26,608 nucleotides of DNA from a virus: the IMG/VR virus record IMGVR_UViG_3300037225_000069, positions 1 through 26,608 of that record; one strand, written 5' to 3'. Under the pieces are notes generated by a model. It ran no database searches. It was not told the origin of the DNA and worked only from the letters and a program-made list of their open reading frames with translations. Made by a program: the position numbers and the translations under genes. Positions 14,499 to 21,843 of the stretch are shown in pieces. Position 1 is the first letter of the stretch; the number at the start of each line of letters is the position of its first letter.

Positions 14499-15022
14499 AT
14501 AATCTCTTCGAGGAAACCAACAGCAGCGGAGCGGAAATATCCAATGACGGCATGTACCGATATACGCTTACTCGCCAGTGGTCTGACGGTCCCTGCGTGG
14601 GATGGCTCATGTTCAATCCTTCGACGGCTGATGCCAACCAAAATGATGCCACAATTAGGAAATGTATCGGATTCTCTAAGCGATGGGGCTACGGGCGCAT
14701 GGTTGTAGTGAATCTATATGCTATCCGGTCACGAGACCCTAAGACTGTAACGCGCATGGGCTACGCGGCGGCGATTGGACCGATGAACGATTACTGGATT
14801 ATCCAGACAATCAAGGATTGTAGCGAACTTATCTGTGCATGGGGATGCGCTCAGTACGACTTATACATAAAGTCGAGGATAGATTTTGTCTTGAGGGTAG
14901 ACTTATCTGAGGACGGAGCCACGATAGTTCCCGTAAGATGCCTTGGACTGCGCAAAGACAGGCATCCGAAGCACCCTCTTATGCTTTCATACGAAACCGA
15001 GAGAGAGGATTTTCACGTATGA
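14495..15022 (+). CDS. DUF1643-family protein
   Basis: 175 residues. The signature RYTLTRQW, VGWLMFNPSTADA, DATIRKCIGFSKRWGYG and VVVNLYAIRSRDP is DUF1643. The C-terminal part, CLGLRKDRHPKHPLML, is also typical. The family occurs widely in bacteria and phages, and its biochemical function is not established. Translationally coupled to both neighbours through ATGA overlaps. Confidence 0.85.
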   Translation: MNNLFEETNSSGAEISNDGMYRYTLTRQWSDGPCVGWLMFNPSTADANQNDATIRKCIGFSKRWGYGRMVVVNLYAIRSRDPKTVTRMGYAAAIGPMNDYWIIQTIKDCSELICAWGCAQYDLYIKSRIDFVLRVDLSEDGATIVPVRCLGLRKDRHPKHPLMLSYETEREDFHV

Positions 15023-15225
15023 GTTATCATGATTTATCTGACTGCACACTGATGGCAGATGAACGGCAAGCGGAGGCTATGAGAATAGCCGATATGCTCA
15101 TAGATTCATTGTCGAAGATGAGCCAAAAGGAACGCGAATTTGTTCTGTTGATGGGAAGCGCACACGTCAATGTTTCAACGAAGCAAATCTTTTGGATGCG
15201 CGATCTGCGAGACAAGTATTTGTGA
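15019..15225 (+). CDS. Small helical hypothetical protein
   Basis: 68 residues from ATG 15019 (ATGA overlap, with GAGAGAGG upstream). Helical, with the middle MLIDSLSKMSQKEREFVLLM and end TKQIFWMRDLRDKYL. No motif recognised. The stop overlaps the next start as TGATG. A longer frame from 14938 lies inside DUF1643 and is not favoured. Confidence 0.55.
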   Translation: MSYHDLSDCTLMADERQAEAMRIADMLIDSLSKMSQKEREFVLLMGSAHVNVSTKQIFWMRDLRDKYL

Positions 15226-15404
15226 TGCCTCCCATCTGGATACTAGAGGAGTCTCTTGACGGCGGGAAGACGTGGCGTGTGAGCAGTCCTTGGCAGGTAT
15301 GGAAGAAAAAAGAGACAGCCGACAGGAAACTAGAAACCTTAAAAGGTTGGCGCTGGAAATATAGGATAACGGAATACCGTGCGGTAGTGGGAGAGATAAA
15401 ATGA
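15225..15404 (+). CDS. Very small hypothetical protein (59 aa)
   Basis: 59 residues, MPPIWILEESLDGGKTW at the start. Overlaps the previous stop by one base and the next start by four. The pattern of Trp, Leu-Glu and a later YRITEYRAV suggests a small beta-type domain like those seen in phage early regions. No assigned function. Confidence 0.55.
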   Translation: MPPIWILEESLDGGKTWRVSSPWQVWKKKETADRKLETLKGWRWKYRITEYRAVVGEIK

Positions 15405-15604
15405 CAATCAAAGACGCCAAAGAGTGCATAAAGAACAAGTATCCGAAGGCGACGGCAATCTATAGTGCGGCAGAAAAAGGAGTATTTATCCACGAGACAC
15501 GCTATATTTTGTCGCGCATTATTGGACCGCACTTTGCCGCCAGTTCTACCACAACCGCATGGAAAGAAACTGCTTTGATGGTTTTTAAGGGAGAGGAATT
15601 ATGA
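15401..15604 (+). CDS. Small hypothetical protein
   Basis: 67 residues, MTIKDAKECIKNKYPKA at the start. GGGAGAGAT lies upstream. Linked by ATGA overlaps at both ends. Alternating helix and strand are expected; no recognised family. Confidence 0.55.
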   Translation: MTIKDAKECIKNKYPKATAIYSAAEKGVFIHETRYILSRIIGPHFAASSTTTAWKETALMVFKGEEL

Positions 15605-16242
15605 GAGACGACGAAAAGGTAGTCATGTACGACTCACCCGAAGCGGCTACTCGCGTAGATATGCCCGGATGGAAATCGCGACTAGGACACTTCTATCCCG
15701 GAGACAACAAGAGTAGTGAGCATGGCGCACGGTGGTCAGGATGCACGCACCAAAAATGCGCTTGCGGAAAGATTATGAGGCAAGGAGAAACACGCTGCGA
15801 TTCCTGCCAAGCGAAGATCGACTGTGACAAGTATTACGCTCTTCCTATCGCCGATTGGGACGGAGATACGCCAACCTGCGACGATGACAGAGATAAGTAT
15901 TTTTGGGATAAAGAGCAACTCCTTGACGAAATGTACTGGCAGTTGGAAGAGGCCACAAAGCGCGGCGAGGAACCTGAGATGCACGTCGTTATCTGTGAAC
16001 CTCACTACCTGCATCAACTCGACGGCAGCGAGTGGGAAGACGATCTGGCGGATGAAGGCGAACTGTCAGATAAAGTAGGAGCCGCTATAGACGCTCTTAA
16101 CGTCGTCCTGAAGGCGGAAGGACCATCGTGCTGGTATCCCGGCAAGCAGAGGATAAATATGGAGCCGCTGTGGAAGGAATTAAAGGATGATTTAGTCAAA
16201 GAGAAGGAAGAAGCAGGTAAAGCATCGGAGGAAATTCAATGA
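15601..16242 (+). CDS. Acidic Cys/His-rich phage protein
   Basis: 213 residues with a strong GGGAGAGG site. A Cys cluster (CTHQKCACGK, then CDSCQ, about residues 48-69) looks like a zinc ribbon. The rest is very acidic, especially the C-terminal half. No enzyme motif was seen. Starts at an ATGA overlap and ends at another that leads into the frameshifted gene at 16239. Confidence 0.6.
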   Translation: MRDDEKVVMYDSPEAATRVDMPGWKSRLGHFYPGDNKSSEHGARWSGCTHQKCACGKIMRQGETRCDSCQAKIDCDKYYALPIADWDGDTPTCDDDRDKYFWDKEQLLDEMYWQLEEATKRGEEPEMHVVICEPHYLHQLDGSEWEDDLADEGELSDKVGAAIDALNVVLKAEGPSCWYPGKQRINMEPLWKELKDDLVKEKEEAGKASEEIQ

Positions 16243-16413
16243 CGCCGCAGGAAGATCAAACTCAAAGAATCCGGCCTCTGTCAAGATTGCGACGTGGAGC
16301 AGGCGCAGGTATTGAGAACCCTATGTACAGGGTGCCTACAAGATCGTAGAAAACGGGAGCAAGCACGATACTCAAAGAAAAAGATGCTTGACAGGGCGCA
16401 AGAAAACACTTAA
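16239..16413 (+). pseudogene. Small zinc-finger-like gene with apparent +1 frame problem
   Basis: ATG 16239 sits in the usual ATGA overlap, but its own frame gives an unlikely 36-residue product. The frame one base on, directly after the upstream stop, encodes KIKLKESGLCQDC, CTGC and a basic tail QDRRKREQARYSKKK up to a stop at 16411-16413. This is a typical small Cys-pair plus basic-helix protein of phages. That frame has no start codon near its N-terminus. If the A at 16242 were absent, ATG would join it exactly. So it is a one-base insertion, a sequencing error or a programmed slip. Confidence 0.5.
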
Positions 16414-16423
16414 GGTGAAAAAT

Positions 16424-16636
16424 ATGACGACCGGATTGGAAATACGTATAGAACACGAAGACCTAATCAAAGCGGAAGCCAAGAAACGTTTCCCATCTCT
16501 CGACCCGGATTGGGCTGTCAAGCGCTGGCTGGACATAATGTACGACAATTCCAAGAAAACTGCGGAAGTGATTGTTGCGATGATGCCTGAAGTGATGAGA
16601 GCAACAAGGAGGACTAATGGCTCGACCAAAGCGTGA
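16424..16636 (+). CDS. Small basic-acidic helical hypothetical protein
   Basis: 70 residues from ATG 16424, preceded by AAGGTGAAAA. Mixed charged helices, with KAEAKKRFP in the first third. Its last 20 bases overlap the XRE gene. No family recognised. It follows the frameshifted gene by 10 bases. Confidence 0.5.
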   Translation: MTTGLEIRIEHEDLIKAEAKKRFPSLDPDWAVKRWLDIMYDNSKKTAEVIVAMMPEVMRATRRTNGSTKA

Positions 16637-16898
16637 TCCAAGCGCAGACAAAGAAAAACTTAGGTATGGACGCGAATGGCATAAGTTCAGAGAATCCAAC
16701 AACTTATCGCAGAAGTTCCTATCGGAATTGATTGGAGTGAGCCGCAGGACAATACAATCCGTCGAGGCTGGTGGTATCATTCCGCAAGAAGCTACTTTGG
16801 CTAAGTTTGAGCAACTGCGAACTAAGTACGAGGCCGAAGGCAAGTCAGGCGGACGGCGTAAACCAAAGAAAGCAAAGAAGGAAGAAGGAGAATTTTGA
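16617..16898 (+). CDS. XRE-family helix-turn-helix protein
   Basis: 93 residues with GGAGG four bases before the ATG. Residues 22-55 (FRESNN, LSQKFLSELIGVSRRTIQSV, EAG) form a Cro/C1-type helix-turn-helix. The C-terminus is a highly basic Lys/Arg/Gly tail. Probably a DNA-binding regulator or accessory protein. It lies in the middle of the cluster, away from the divergent promoter, so it is not obviously the phage switch. The stop overlaps the next start by TGATG. Confidence 0.8.
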   Translation: MARPKRDPSADKEKLRYGREWHKFRESNNLSQKFLSELIGVSRRTIQSVEAGGIIPQEATLAKFEQLRTKYEAEGKSGGRRKPKKAKKEEGEF

Positions 16899-17368
16899 TG
16901 GCAGAAGTGACGAATTACACGAATCCGCTTGGCGGTAACGAAGTTGTAGCCGATGTCCTTGCACAAATCAAGAAGCGACTTTCTACCGATTGCAATTTGA
17001 GAGCAACGGACGGATACAGCGGTGGATACGCAGGAACAGTCACGATCAAGCTGAAACTGCACGCCGTCAGGATTTCAGAAGTCGAGATGGAAGTTCCAAT
17101 CTCCCAATCTCCAGAAGTTAAGGCTCCCGAATCTGATGCCTTCCCGCCAGAGGACGTAGAACCTGTCGAGATTGACGAAGAGATTGAGATTCCACTGGAG
17201 CCAAACTTGGACGAGGTTCGCGAACGGACAGTTGAGAACAACTTGGAGCCGGATGAGAAACCGGAGCCAGTTGAGGGAGAGGATAAGGGCGATGAGCCTG
17301 AATCGGGCGCACGGACAAAGCGGAAGTATACTCGCAGAACGGCTGTTGTCGCTGCGGTAACAGAATAG
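16898..17368 (+). CDS. Acidic phage protein of unknown function
   Basis: 156 residues from ATG 16898. The N-terminal third (NPLGGNEVVADVLAQIKKRL, then TVTIKLKLHAV) looks like a small alpha/beta domain that recurs in phage genomes. Residues 70-135 are a Glu/Pro-rich disordered stretch, and the last 20 are basic (RTKRKYTRRT). GAAGAAGGAG gives the ribosome site. Function unknown. Confidence 0.6.
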   Translation: MAEVTNYTNPLGGNEVVADVLAQIKKRLSTDCNLRATDGYSGGYAGTVTIKLKLHAVRISEVEMEVPISQSPEVKAPESDAFPPEDVEPVEIDEEIEIPLEPNLDEVRERTVENNLEPDEKPEPVEGEDKGDEPESGARTKRKYTRRTAVVAAVTE

Positions 17369-17388
17369 AATTTTCGACAAAAGACCCT

Positions 17389-17475
17389 TCCGGGGTGCCC
17401 GCCGTGCAGATGCAAGCTGGAAGTTCGGCTTGAGGCAACGACAATGAGACCTATAAGTAACCGGACAACGGCGGG
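17389..17475 (+). ncRNA. Candidate structured leader RNA with possible pseudoknot
   Basis: The 119-base gap 17369-17487 can pair CCCGCCGT (17398-17405) with ACGGCGGG (17468-17475). A hairpin, 17413-17420 with 17425-17432, has eight pairs (two G-U) and a 4-base loop. TCCGG (17389-17393) can also pair with CCGGA (17461-17465), crossing the first helix to make a pseudoknot. The 3' strand of the first helix runs into the Shine-Dalgarno GGGAGAGG (17473-17480) of the next gene, so folding could hide it. No known riboswitch class was recognised. Confidence 0.4.
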
Positions 17476-17487
17476 AGAGGAATCAAC

Positions 17488-17628
17488 ATGACGCCTGAAG
17501 AAAAGCAGAAGGAATGTGAGCGTATTTGTGGCGAGGCTGGTAAGCGCGGGATGCACAAAATTGCACCTGAGCTTTGCCCTATCAAGAAAGACGAATGGCT
17601 TAACCCAAAAAGGAAACCCCAGCAATGA
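17488..17628 (+). CDS. Very small Cys-containing protein (46 aa)
   Basis: 46 residues starting MTPEEKQKECERICG. It has three Cys and a basic end (NPKRKPQQ). GGGAGAGG lies seven bases before the ATG. It follows the structured leader and overlaps the next gene by ATGA. No family recognised. A possible target of leader-controlled translation. Confidence 0.6.
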   Translation: MTPEEKQKECERICGEAGKRGMHKIAPELCPIKKDEWLNPKRKPQQ

Positions 17629-18011
17629 CTGAAGATCAGGAAGAACGGCTTGTGCTATCCTTTGAGTTAATTGTGAAAGCCATTGAGGGTCTACGTGAAG
17701 AAGCCAAACGAGCAGGAGAACGATACTGGCCAAGTCAGAGAGAACAAAAGGAAGTCGTCGTTAGTCGTGTCGAATCCGCCGAAGACAGAGAACGAAAGCT
17801 CCAAGGGACATGGCGAAGAACAGCAGGGGAAGCCATCGACCCAAGCATCGACGAAGAACCAGAAGGTTTTGTCGGAGAGCGAACCAGAAAATGGCTCCGA
17901 GACCACCCCAAAGAAGTCAAGAAAACCGAAGTCCCTGATGCCAGTTCCGAAACTCCCGTCAGAGAAGAAGAGGGCGGAACAGGCACTGCAAAGGTTGAAG
18001 ATCAAGCCTGA
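17625..18011 (+). CDS. Charged helical phage protein
   Basis: 128 residues, starting MTEDQEERLVLSFELIVKAI. An N-terminal helix is followed by YWPSQREQKEVVVSRV and a charged, probably disordered C-terminal half. Position and style resemble phage proteins found just upstream of terminase genes. Its last ~317 bases are also read in another frame by the next gene. Starts at an ATGA overlap. Confidence 0.55.
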   Translation: MTEDQEERLVLSFELIVKAIEGLREEAKRAGERYWPSQREQKEVVVSRVESAEDRERKLQGTWRRTAGEAIDPSIDEEPEGFVGERTRKWLRDHPKEVKKTEVPDASSETPVREEEGGTGTAKVEDQA

Positions 18012-18582
18012 ATCGTTAGCTTCGGCTCCCCAAATCACTCCATTGCTCAAGAACGCCGAGGGCGGGTTAAAATCCGTTCTCGGCGCAATGCGTTTTGCGG
18101 CGCAGGATGAGGTTATAGGAGCGTTCCTAAAGAAATATGACAGCATACCCATAGGCGACCGTGAGCGTGTGCCGTGGGAGGCTGTAGCTCTTGCGGCAAA
18201 GGTGAATATGACTCATCTGTTAGGGTCAATCACCTTAGCTCTAGCCTCACAATCGGCCAACACAAGCAGAATCATAGCTGTTACAAATCACCCCAAGATC
18301 ACAAGAGCCAGAGTTAAGTGGGGGAAAATGGCGTCAGGGGAGCGCGACAGGACGCAACTGGATATTATGGTTGGCGCGTTACCATCTGCCAAGGGTCCAA
18401 CGTTCATTGGTAAGGCGGTATTTGGAAGTGGTGGGAGCGGGGGTGGGGATAAGGAAGATGATGAGCCAAGCACTCCTGCGGCTGTATTTGATAGCAGCGA
18501 TAGCTATGATGAACTGTTCCCAAGTGCCAATGAGGTACAAGACAAACTTGTGCCGATTAGACAGAAATTGCTGGAGGGGTAA
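17695..18582 (+). CDS. Possible terminase small subunit or packaging accessory
   Basis: About 295 residues from GTG 17695, with GAGGG five bases upstream. The start is uncertain: TTG 17683, GTG 17767 and ATG 17938 are in frame. The first ~85 residues are Ser/Lys/Glu-rich. The well-ordered part (about 105-230) includes AAQDEVIGAFLKKYDSIP, PWEAVALAAKVNMTHLLG and SITLALASQS, a helical DNA-binding-like layout. Residues 240-270 are Gly/Asp-rich. It lies three genes before terL, a usual place for the small subunit. The TerS assignment is positional inference only. Confidence 0.5.
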   Translation: MKKPNEQENDTGQVRENKRKSSLVVSNPPKTENESSKGHGEEQQGKPSTQASTKNQKVLSESEPENGSETTPKKSRKPKSLMPVPKLPSEKKRAEQALQRLKIKPESLASAPQITPLLKNAEGGLKSVLGAMRFAAQDEVIGAFLKKYDSIPIGDRERVPWEAVALAAKVNMTHLLGSITLALASQSANTSRIIAVTNHPKITRARVKWGKMASGERDRTQLDIMVGALPSAKGPTFIGKAVFGSGGSGGGDKEDDEPSTPAAVFDSSDSYDELFPSANEVQDKLVPIRQKLLEG

Positions 18583-19442
18583 TGGCTGAGCTTACTTATG
18601 AAGAATTAGTCGGCCCTGAAGTTGTGCAGGATGAGGAACTAGAAGCTGGAGCAAAATTAGCTGCCCACGATCTATATTTGCGCCTTCAAGGCACATTCTC
18701 TCCACCCGCATACATTACTCTGGAAGAGGTCAGAGACGCCACAGGATTCGATGGCCACAGGACAGCAGACGCAATCGCTGTGAGCCTGTACCGCAGCCGT
18801 GGCAAGGCTATTTGGGGTTTTGAAATGAAGGTCTCACGCTCCGACTGGCTACATGAATTAAAGCAACCGGAAAAAGCCGAATCGATTATGCGGTATTGCG
18901 ACTACTGGGCACTGGTAGTGCCAAACAAAGACATCGTAAAGCCCGGTGAACTCCCTGCAACTTGGGGTATGTACGTTGCTCAAAAGAACAGGCTGAAATG
19001 CGTTGTTCCTTGTCCGAAACTTGATCCGTTGCCGATGTCAATGACGATGCTGACAGCGTTGATTTACGCCGTTTCAAACAAGCAATCAAAAGCCGACGCT
19101 GCGGCTCTCAGTGCTGCGAAAGACGAAGGATACAAGCTAGGTTCAGCGCGAATAAAAGACGCCTATTACGAAAACAGCTACAACGAGCTATACAAAAAAG
19201 TAGAAGAATTTGAGAAGGCGTCAGGACTGAATATCCAATATGGTTGGCAGAAAGCAGATAAAATAGGCGCGGTAGTCAAGATGCTTTTGGACGGAAATGC
19301 ACCGCTTAAAAGGATACTTGACACAGCAAAGTATAATCTCAGCAAGACAGAAGATTTGAAGACTGAGATAGAGAAGCAGATCAAAGTTCTTGAAAGTGCA
19401 ATGGTAGGCTCCATAAAGAAAGAGGACGAAGAAGATGATTAG
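18582..19442 (+). CDS. PD-(D/E)XK-type nuclease-like protein
   Basis: 286 residues. A restriction-like nuclease core is suggested by Asp63 (RTADAIAVSLY), Glu81-x-Lys83 (GFEMKVSRSDW) and the following ELKQPEKAESIMRYCDYWALVVP. This arrangement, D...ExK, is the PD-(D/E)XK pattern. It is close to a group sometimes labelled MmcB-like. The C-terminal 100 residues are helical and charged. GGAGGGG precedes the ATG. Its place before terL suggests DNA processing. Activity not shown. Confidence 0.7.
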   Translation: MAELTYEELVGPEVVQDEELEAGAKLAAHDLYLRLQGTFSPPAYITLEEVRDATGFDGHRTADAIAVSLYRSRGKAIWGFEMKVSRSDWLHELKQPEKAESIMRYCDYWALVVPNKDIVKPGELPATWGMYVAQKNRLKCVVPCPKLDPLPMSMTMLTALIYAVSNKQSKADAAALSAAKDEGYKLGSARIKDAYYENSYNELYKKVEEFEKASGLNIQYGWQKADKIGAVVKMLLDGNAPLKRILDTAKYNLSKTEDLKTEIEKQIKVLESAMVGSIKKEDEEDD

Positions 19443-19680
19443 GTTCATCGATCTTGGCAAGCAAATAGCTCTGGATGAGAACGATCCAGAATGGCCGCGA
19501 GAATTCTGCTTTTACGATACATTGCAGGCTTCATTCATATCTTTCGATGGACAGCAGATATTTGATAGCGTTGAGGATTTATTGGAGCAGATGGATGATT
19601 CAGATGCTACCTATCTGAGGCGCGTTACCAGCATAATTCCGGCATGGGTGCCGAGAGGCAAGCCAACAATAAATAGGTGA
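19435..19680 (+). CDS. Small acidic phage hypothetical protein
   Basis: 81 residues starting MIRFIDLGKQIALDE. Acidic, with aromatic strands (FCFYDTLQASFISF). It overlaps the nuclease-like gene by 8 bases and precedes terL by three. Proteins with this start are familiar immediately before phage terminase genes. Function unknown. Confidence 0.6.
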   Translation: MIRFIDLGKQIALDENDPEWPREFCFYDTLQASFISFDGQQIFDSVEDLLEQMDDSDATYLRRVTSIIPAWVPRGKPTINR

Positions 19681-19683
19681 GAT

Positions 19684-21843
19684 ATGTATAGCCGCAAAGT
19701 TATCGAGCAAAGACTAAACCTGTTTGCGGCCCAGAACGGGTGGATGCCTCAATATCACGCCCTTGAAGAAGTAGAAAAGTTCAAGGAGATGATGAATTCT
19801 ATTGTCAAGTTTGATAGCAACTCCAAGAGTACATGGATCAAATCAATTGCGCCTATGACAGCTAAGCGCAAGGCGGATATAAAGAGATTTATAGAAAATG
19901 AGATGGTGCTCTGTGGCCTCGATAGTAATTACTGGGAGAGCCGCTTCGCTTATGTGTGTAACGAGGCAGGACAGATTTACAAATATCAGCCGAGGCTATC
20001 GCAGCGCATTCTTGACGCAGTAATTTCCGATTTCGATGAGCAGCAAGTATCTATTGAATTGCTCATTTTGAAAGGTCGTCAACTAGGAGTTACATCTTGG
20101 ACGGCATTGAAATTTATCCGCCGTATGCTGTTTATCCCCCATACGCAGGCTGTCATGGCATCCGTCAAGGCGGAATCATCGCAGTTGATCGGGCGCATTC
20201 TGGATACATCTTATGATCGTTGTCCATATTGGCTAGTTCCTCTTAGGACTCCTAAAAAGTCATTTTCTAATGGTTCTATTCTTTCTGTGCAATCTGGTAT
20301 GCAGGCTACCGGCATCGCACAGGGCTGGACCCCGACCTGTATCCACATTTCCGAGATCGCAGACATCCCCGACGCCAAGAAGGTCATCGAAGAAGGTCTA
20401 TTACGCGCCACTCACTCATCTAAGAACCTATTCATGGTGTTTGAAGGTACAGGCGGCGGTAACACAGGATGGTTAGCGGATACGTGGAGAACAAGAAAAG
20501 AAAGTTGGCCAAAAGGTCAATCTCGCCTTTGCCCTATATTCATTCCATGGCCGATGTGTCCAGAGATTTATCCTCAACCAGACTGGATTCGTAAGTATCC
20601 TATTGAAAATAGCTGGAGACCGAATGAGACAACACGCAAGCATGTAACGCGCTGTGAGTCCTATGTTCGTAATACTCCCTATCTTGCCAAGGTAGCTGGA
20701 GCTAATTGGCGTATGCCGATTGAGCAGCAATGGTTCTGGGAATTCAACTATCTTGAAGCTGTAGGGAACCATAGCCAGAAAACATGGCTTGCCCAGATGC
20801 CAGCAGACGACTACGAAGCTCTTACCGGCGTCCATGACACAGTGTTCGATCCTGAAGTGATGGCTGAGGTAGAGGATAATGTTTATGAAATCATTACCGA
20901 AAGATCGACAGGAATAGAAGCCAAAGTACGTAGGGAACCAATGCAAGCCTACGCAATTACCGGACATTCAATAGATGAATCCTTTTATCCTGACGAGTCA
21001 ATTATAGACAGGCAAAAGTCAGTCCTCTCGATTTCATGGAAGTCGCATCGCGGCGAGGAATACAACTGGGACATGATTCCACTGCTCCCGATCAATGAAG
21101 AAATTGAAAAGGATACTTTTGATAAGCTATTAGTCTACGAACCACCAAAAGCAGGATATGACTATGCTTGTGGTGTAGATACGGCTGATGGTCTCGATAA
21201 AGAAGACGAAGAAAGAGCCTGTGCTTCGATCTCCAAGATTGGTACTGGATCGAACTACGATCAGCAGGCTTGTGAGCTTACCAGCCGCAGGATGAATCCC
21301 GCTCAAATGGTCCCGTTTGTGGCTTGCATGGCAACATGGTATGGCCAGAAGACAAAGGATCAAAGAGGGGTAAAATTTGCTATTGAGCAGATCAGGGGAC
21401 CGGGAGATACCTGTCAGAACCAATTGAAGATTATGGGGTTTAACTACCACCATGCCCCAAGGCGCTACGACTCGAAGAAGATTAAGGACGATTCCAAGCA
21501 TAAAGAAGGTTGGTACTCAACCTCATGGAGCGTACCTATTCTCATGACGCGCTTTGTGGAGGCTGTGAACGGAGGATGGTACATCCCTAAATCCAAATGG
21601 TTGATTGAGGAATGTAAAACTCTGGAAAGGCATATCACAGGAAGCAAATCCAAGATGGAGCACAGGAGTGGACAGTTTGACGATAGAGTGAGAGCTTCAG
21701 CACAGAGCTATTTCACAACTCATGACTTGGATGATCTTGCTCAAAGATCACAGAAAAGGTATGCTTTACCTAAGAAGCGGAAGGCTGACCCAAACCAAGG
21801 GCGCTGCAACTTGAACTCAATATCAGTGGGAGAGGATGAATGA
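19684..21843 (+). CDS. terL: Terminase large subunit
   Basis: 719 residues. The ATPase half has a Walker A-like LKGRQLGVTS at 129-138 and a Walker B-like CIHISEIAD at 219-227, with Glu224 as likely catalytic residue and GTGGGN (255-260) as a likely coupling motif. The nuclease half has an RNase H-like fold with acids Asp499 (GVDTADG), Glu568 (FAIEQ) and Asp666/Asp667 (QFDDR). The protein pumps DNA into the prohead and cuts the concatemer. ATG 19684 has AGGTGAGAT upstream. The stop overlaps the Tat-signal paralog (ATGA). It is long for the family, partly owing to an N-terminal extension of about 90 residues. Confidence 0.9.
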   Translation: MYSRKVIEQRLNLFAAQNGWMPQYHALEEVEKFKEMMNSIVKFDSNSKSTWIKSIAPMTAKRKADIKRFIENEMVLCGLDSNYWESRFAYVCNEAGQIYKYQPRLSQRILDAVISDFDEQQVSIELLILKGRQLGVTSWTALKFIRRMLFIPHTQAVMASVKAESSQLIGRILDTSYDRCPYWLVPLRTPKKSFSNGSILSVQSGMQATGIAQGWTPTCIHISEIADIPDAKKVIEEGLLRATHSSKNLFMVFEGTGGGNTGWLADTWRTRKESWPKGQSRLCPIFIPWPMCPEIYPQPDWIRKYPIENSWRPNETTRKHVTRCESYVRNTPYLAKVAGANWRMPIEQQWFWEFNYLEAVGNHSQKTWLAQMPADDYEALTGVHDTVFDPEVMAEVEDNVYEIITERSTGIEAKVRREPMQAYAITGHSIDESFYPDESIIDRQKSVLSISWKSHRGEEYNWDMIPLLPINEEIEKDTFDKLLVYEPPKAGYDYACGVDTADGLDKEDEERACASISKIGTGSNYDQQACELTSRRMNPAQMVPFVACMATWYGQKTKDQRGVKFAIEQIRGPGDTCQNQLKIMGFNYHHAPRRYDSKKIKDDSKHKEGWYSTSWSVPILMTRFVEAVNGGWYIPKSKWLIEECKTLERHITGSKSKMEHRSGQFDDRVRASAQSYFTTHDLDDLAQRSQKRYALPKKRKADPNQGRCNLNSISVGEDE

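Noticed and set aside
16463-17062. Minus-strand frame of 199 codons
   Set aside because: Shadow of the XRE gene and its neighbours, which have clear starts and a recognised domain.
16915-17733. Long minus-strand frame of 272 codons
   Set aside because: Opposite to well-supported plus-strand genes with ribosome sites. Ser/Thr/Leu-rich product is the usual shadow of Glu/Lys-rich genes.
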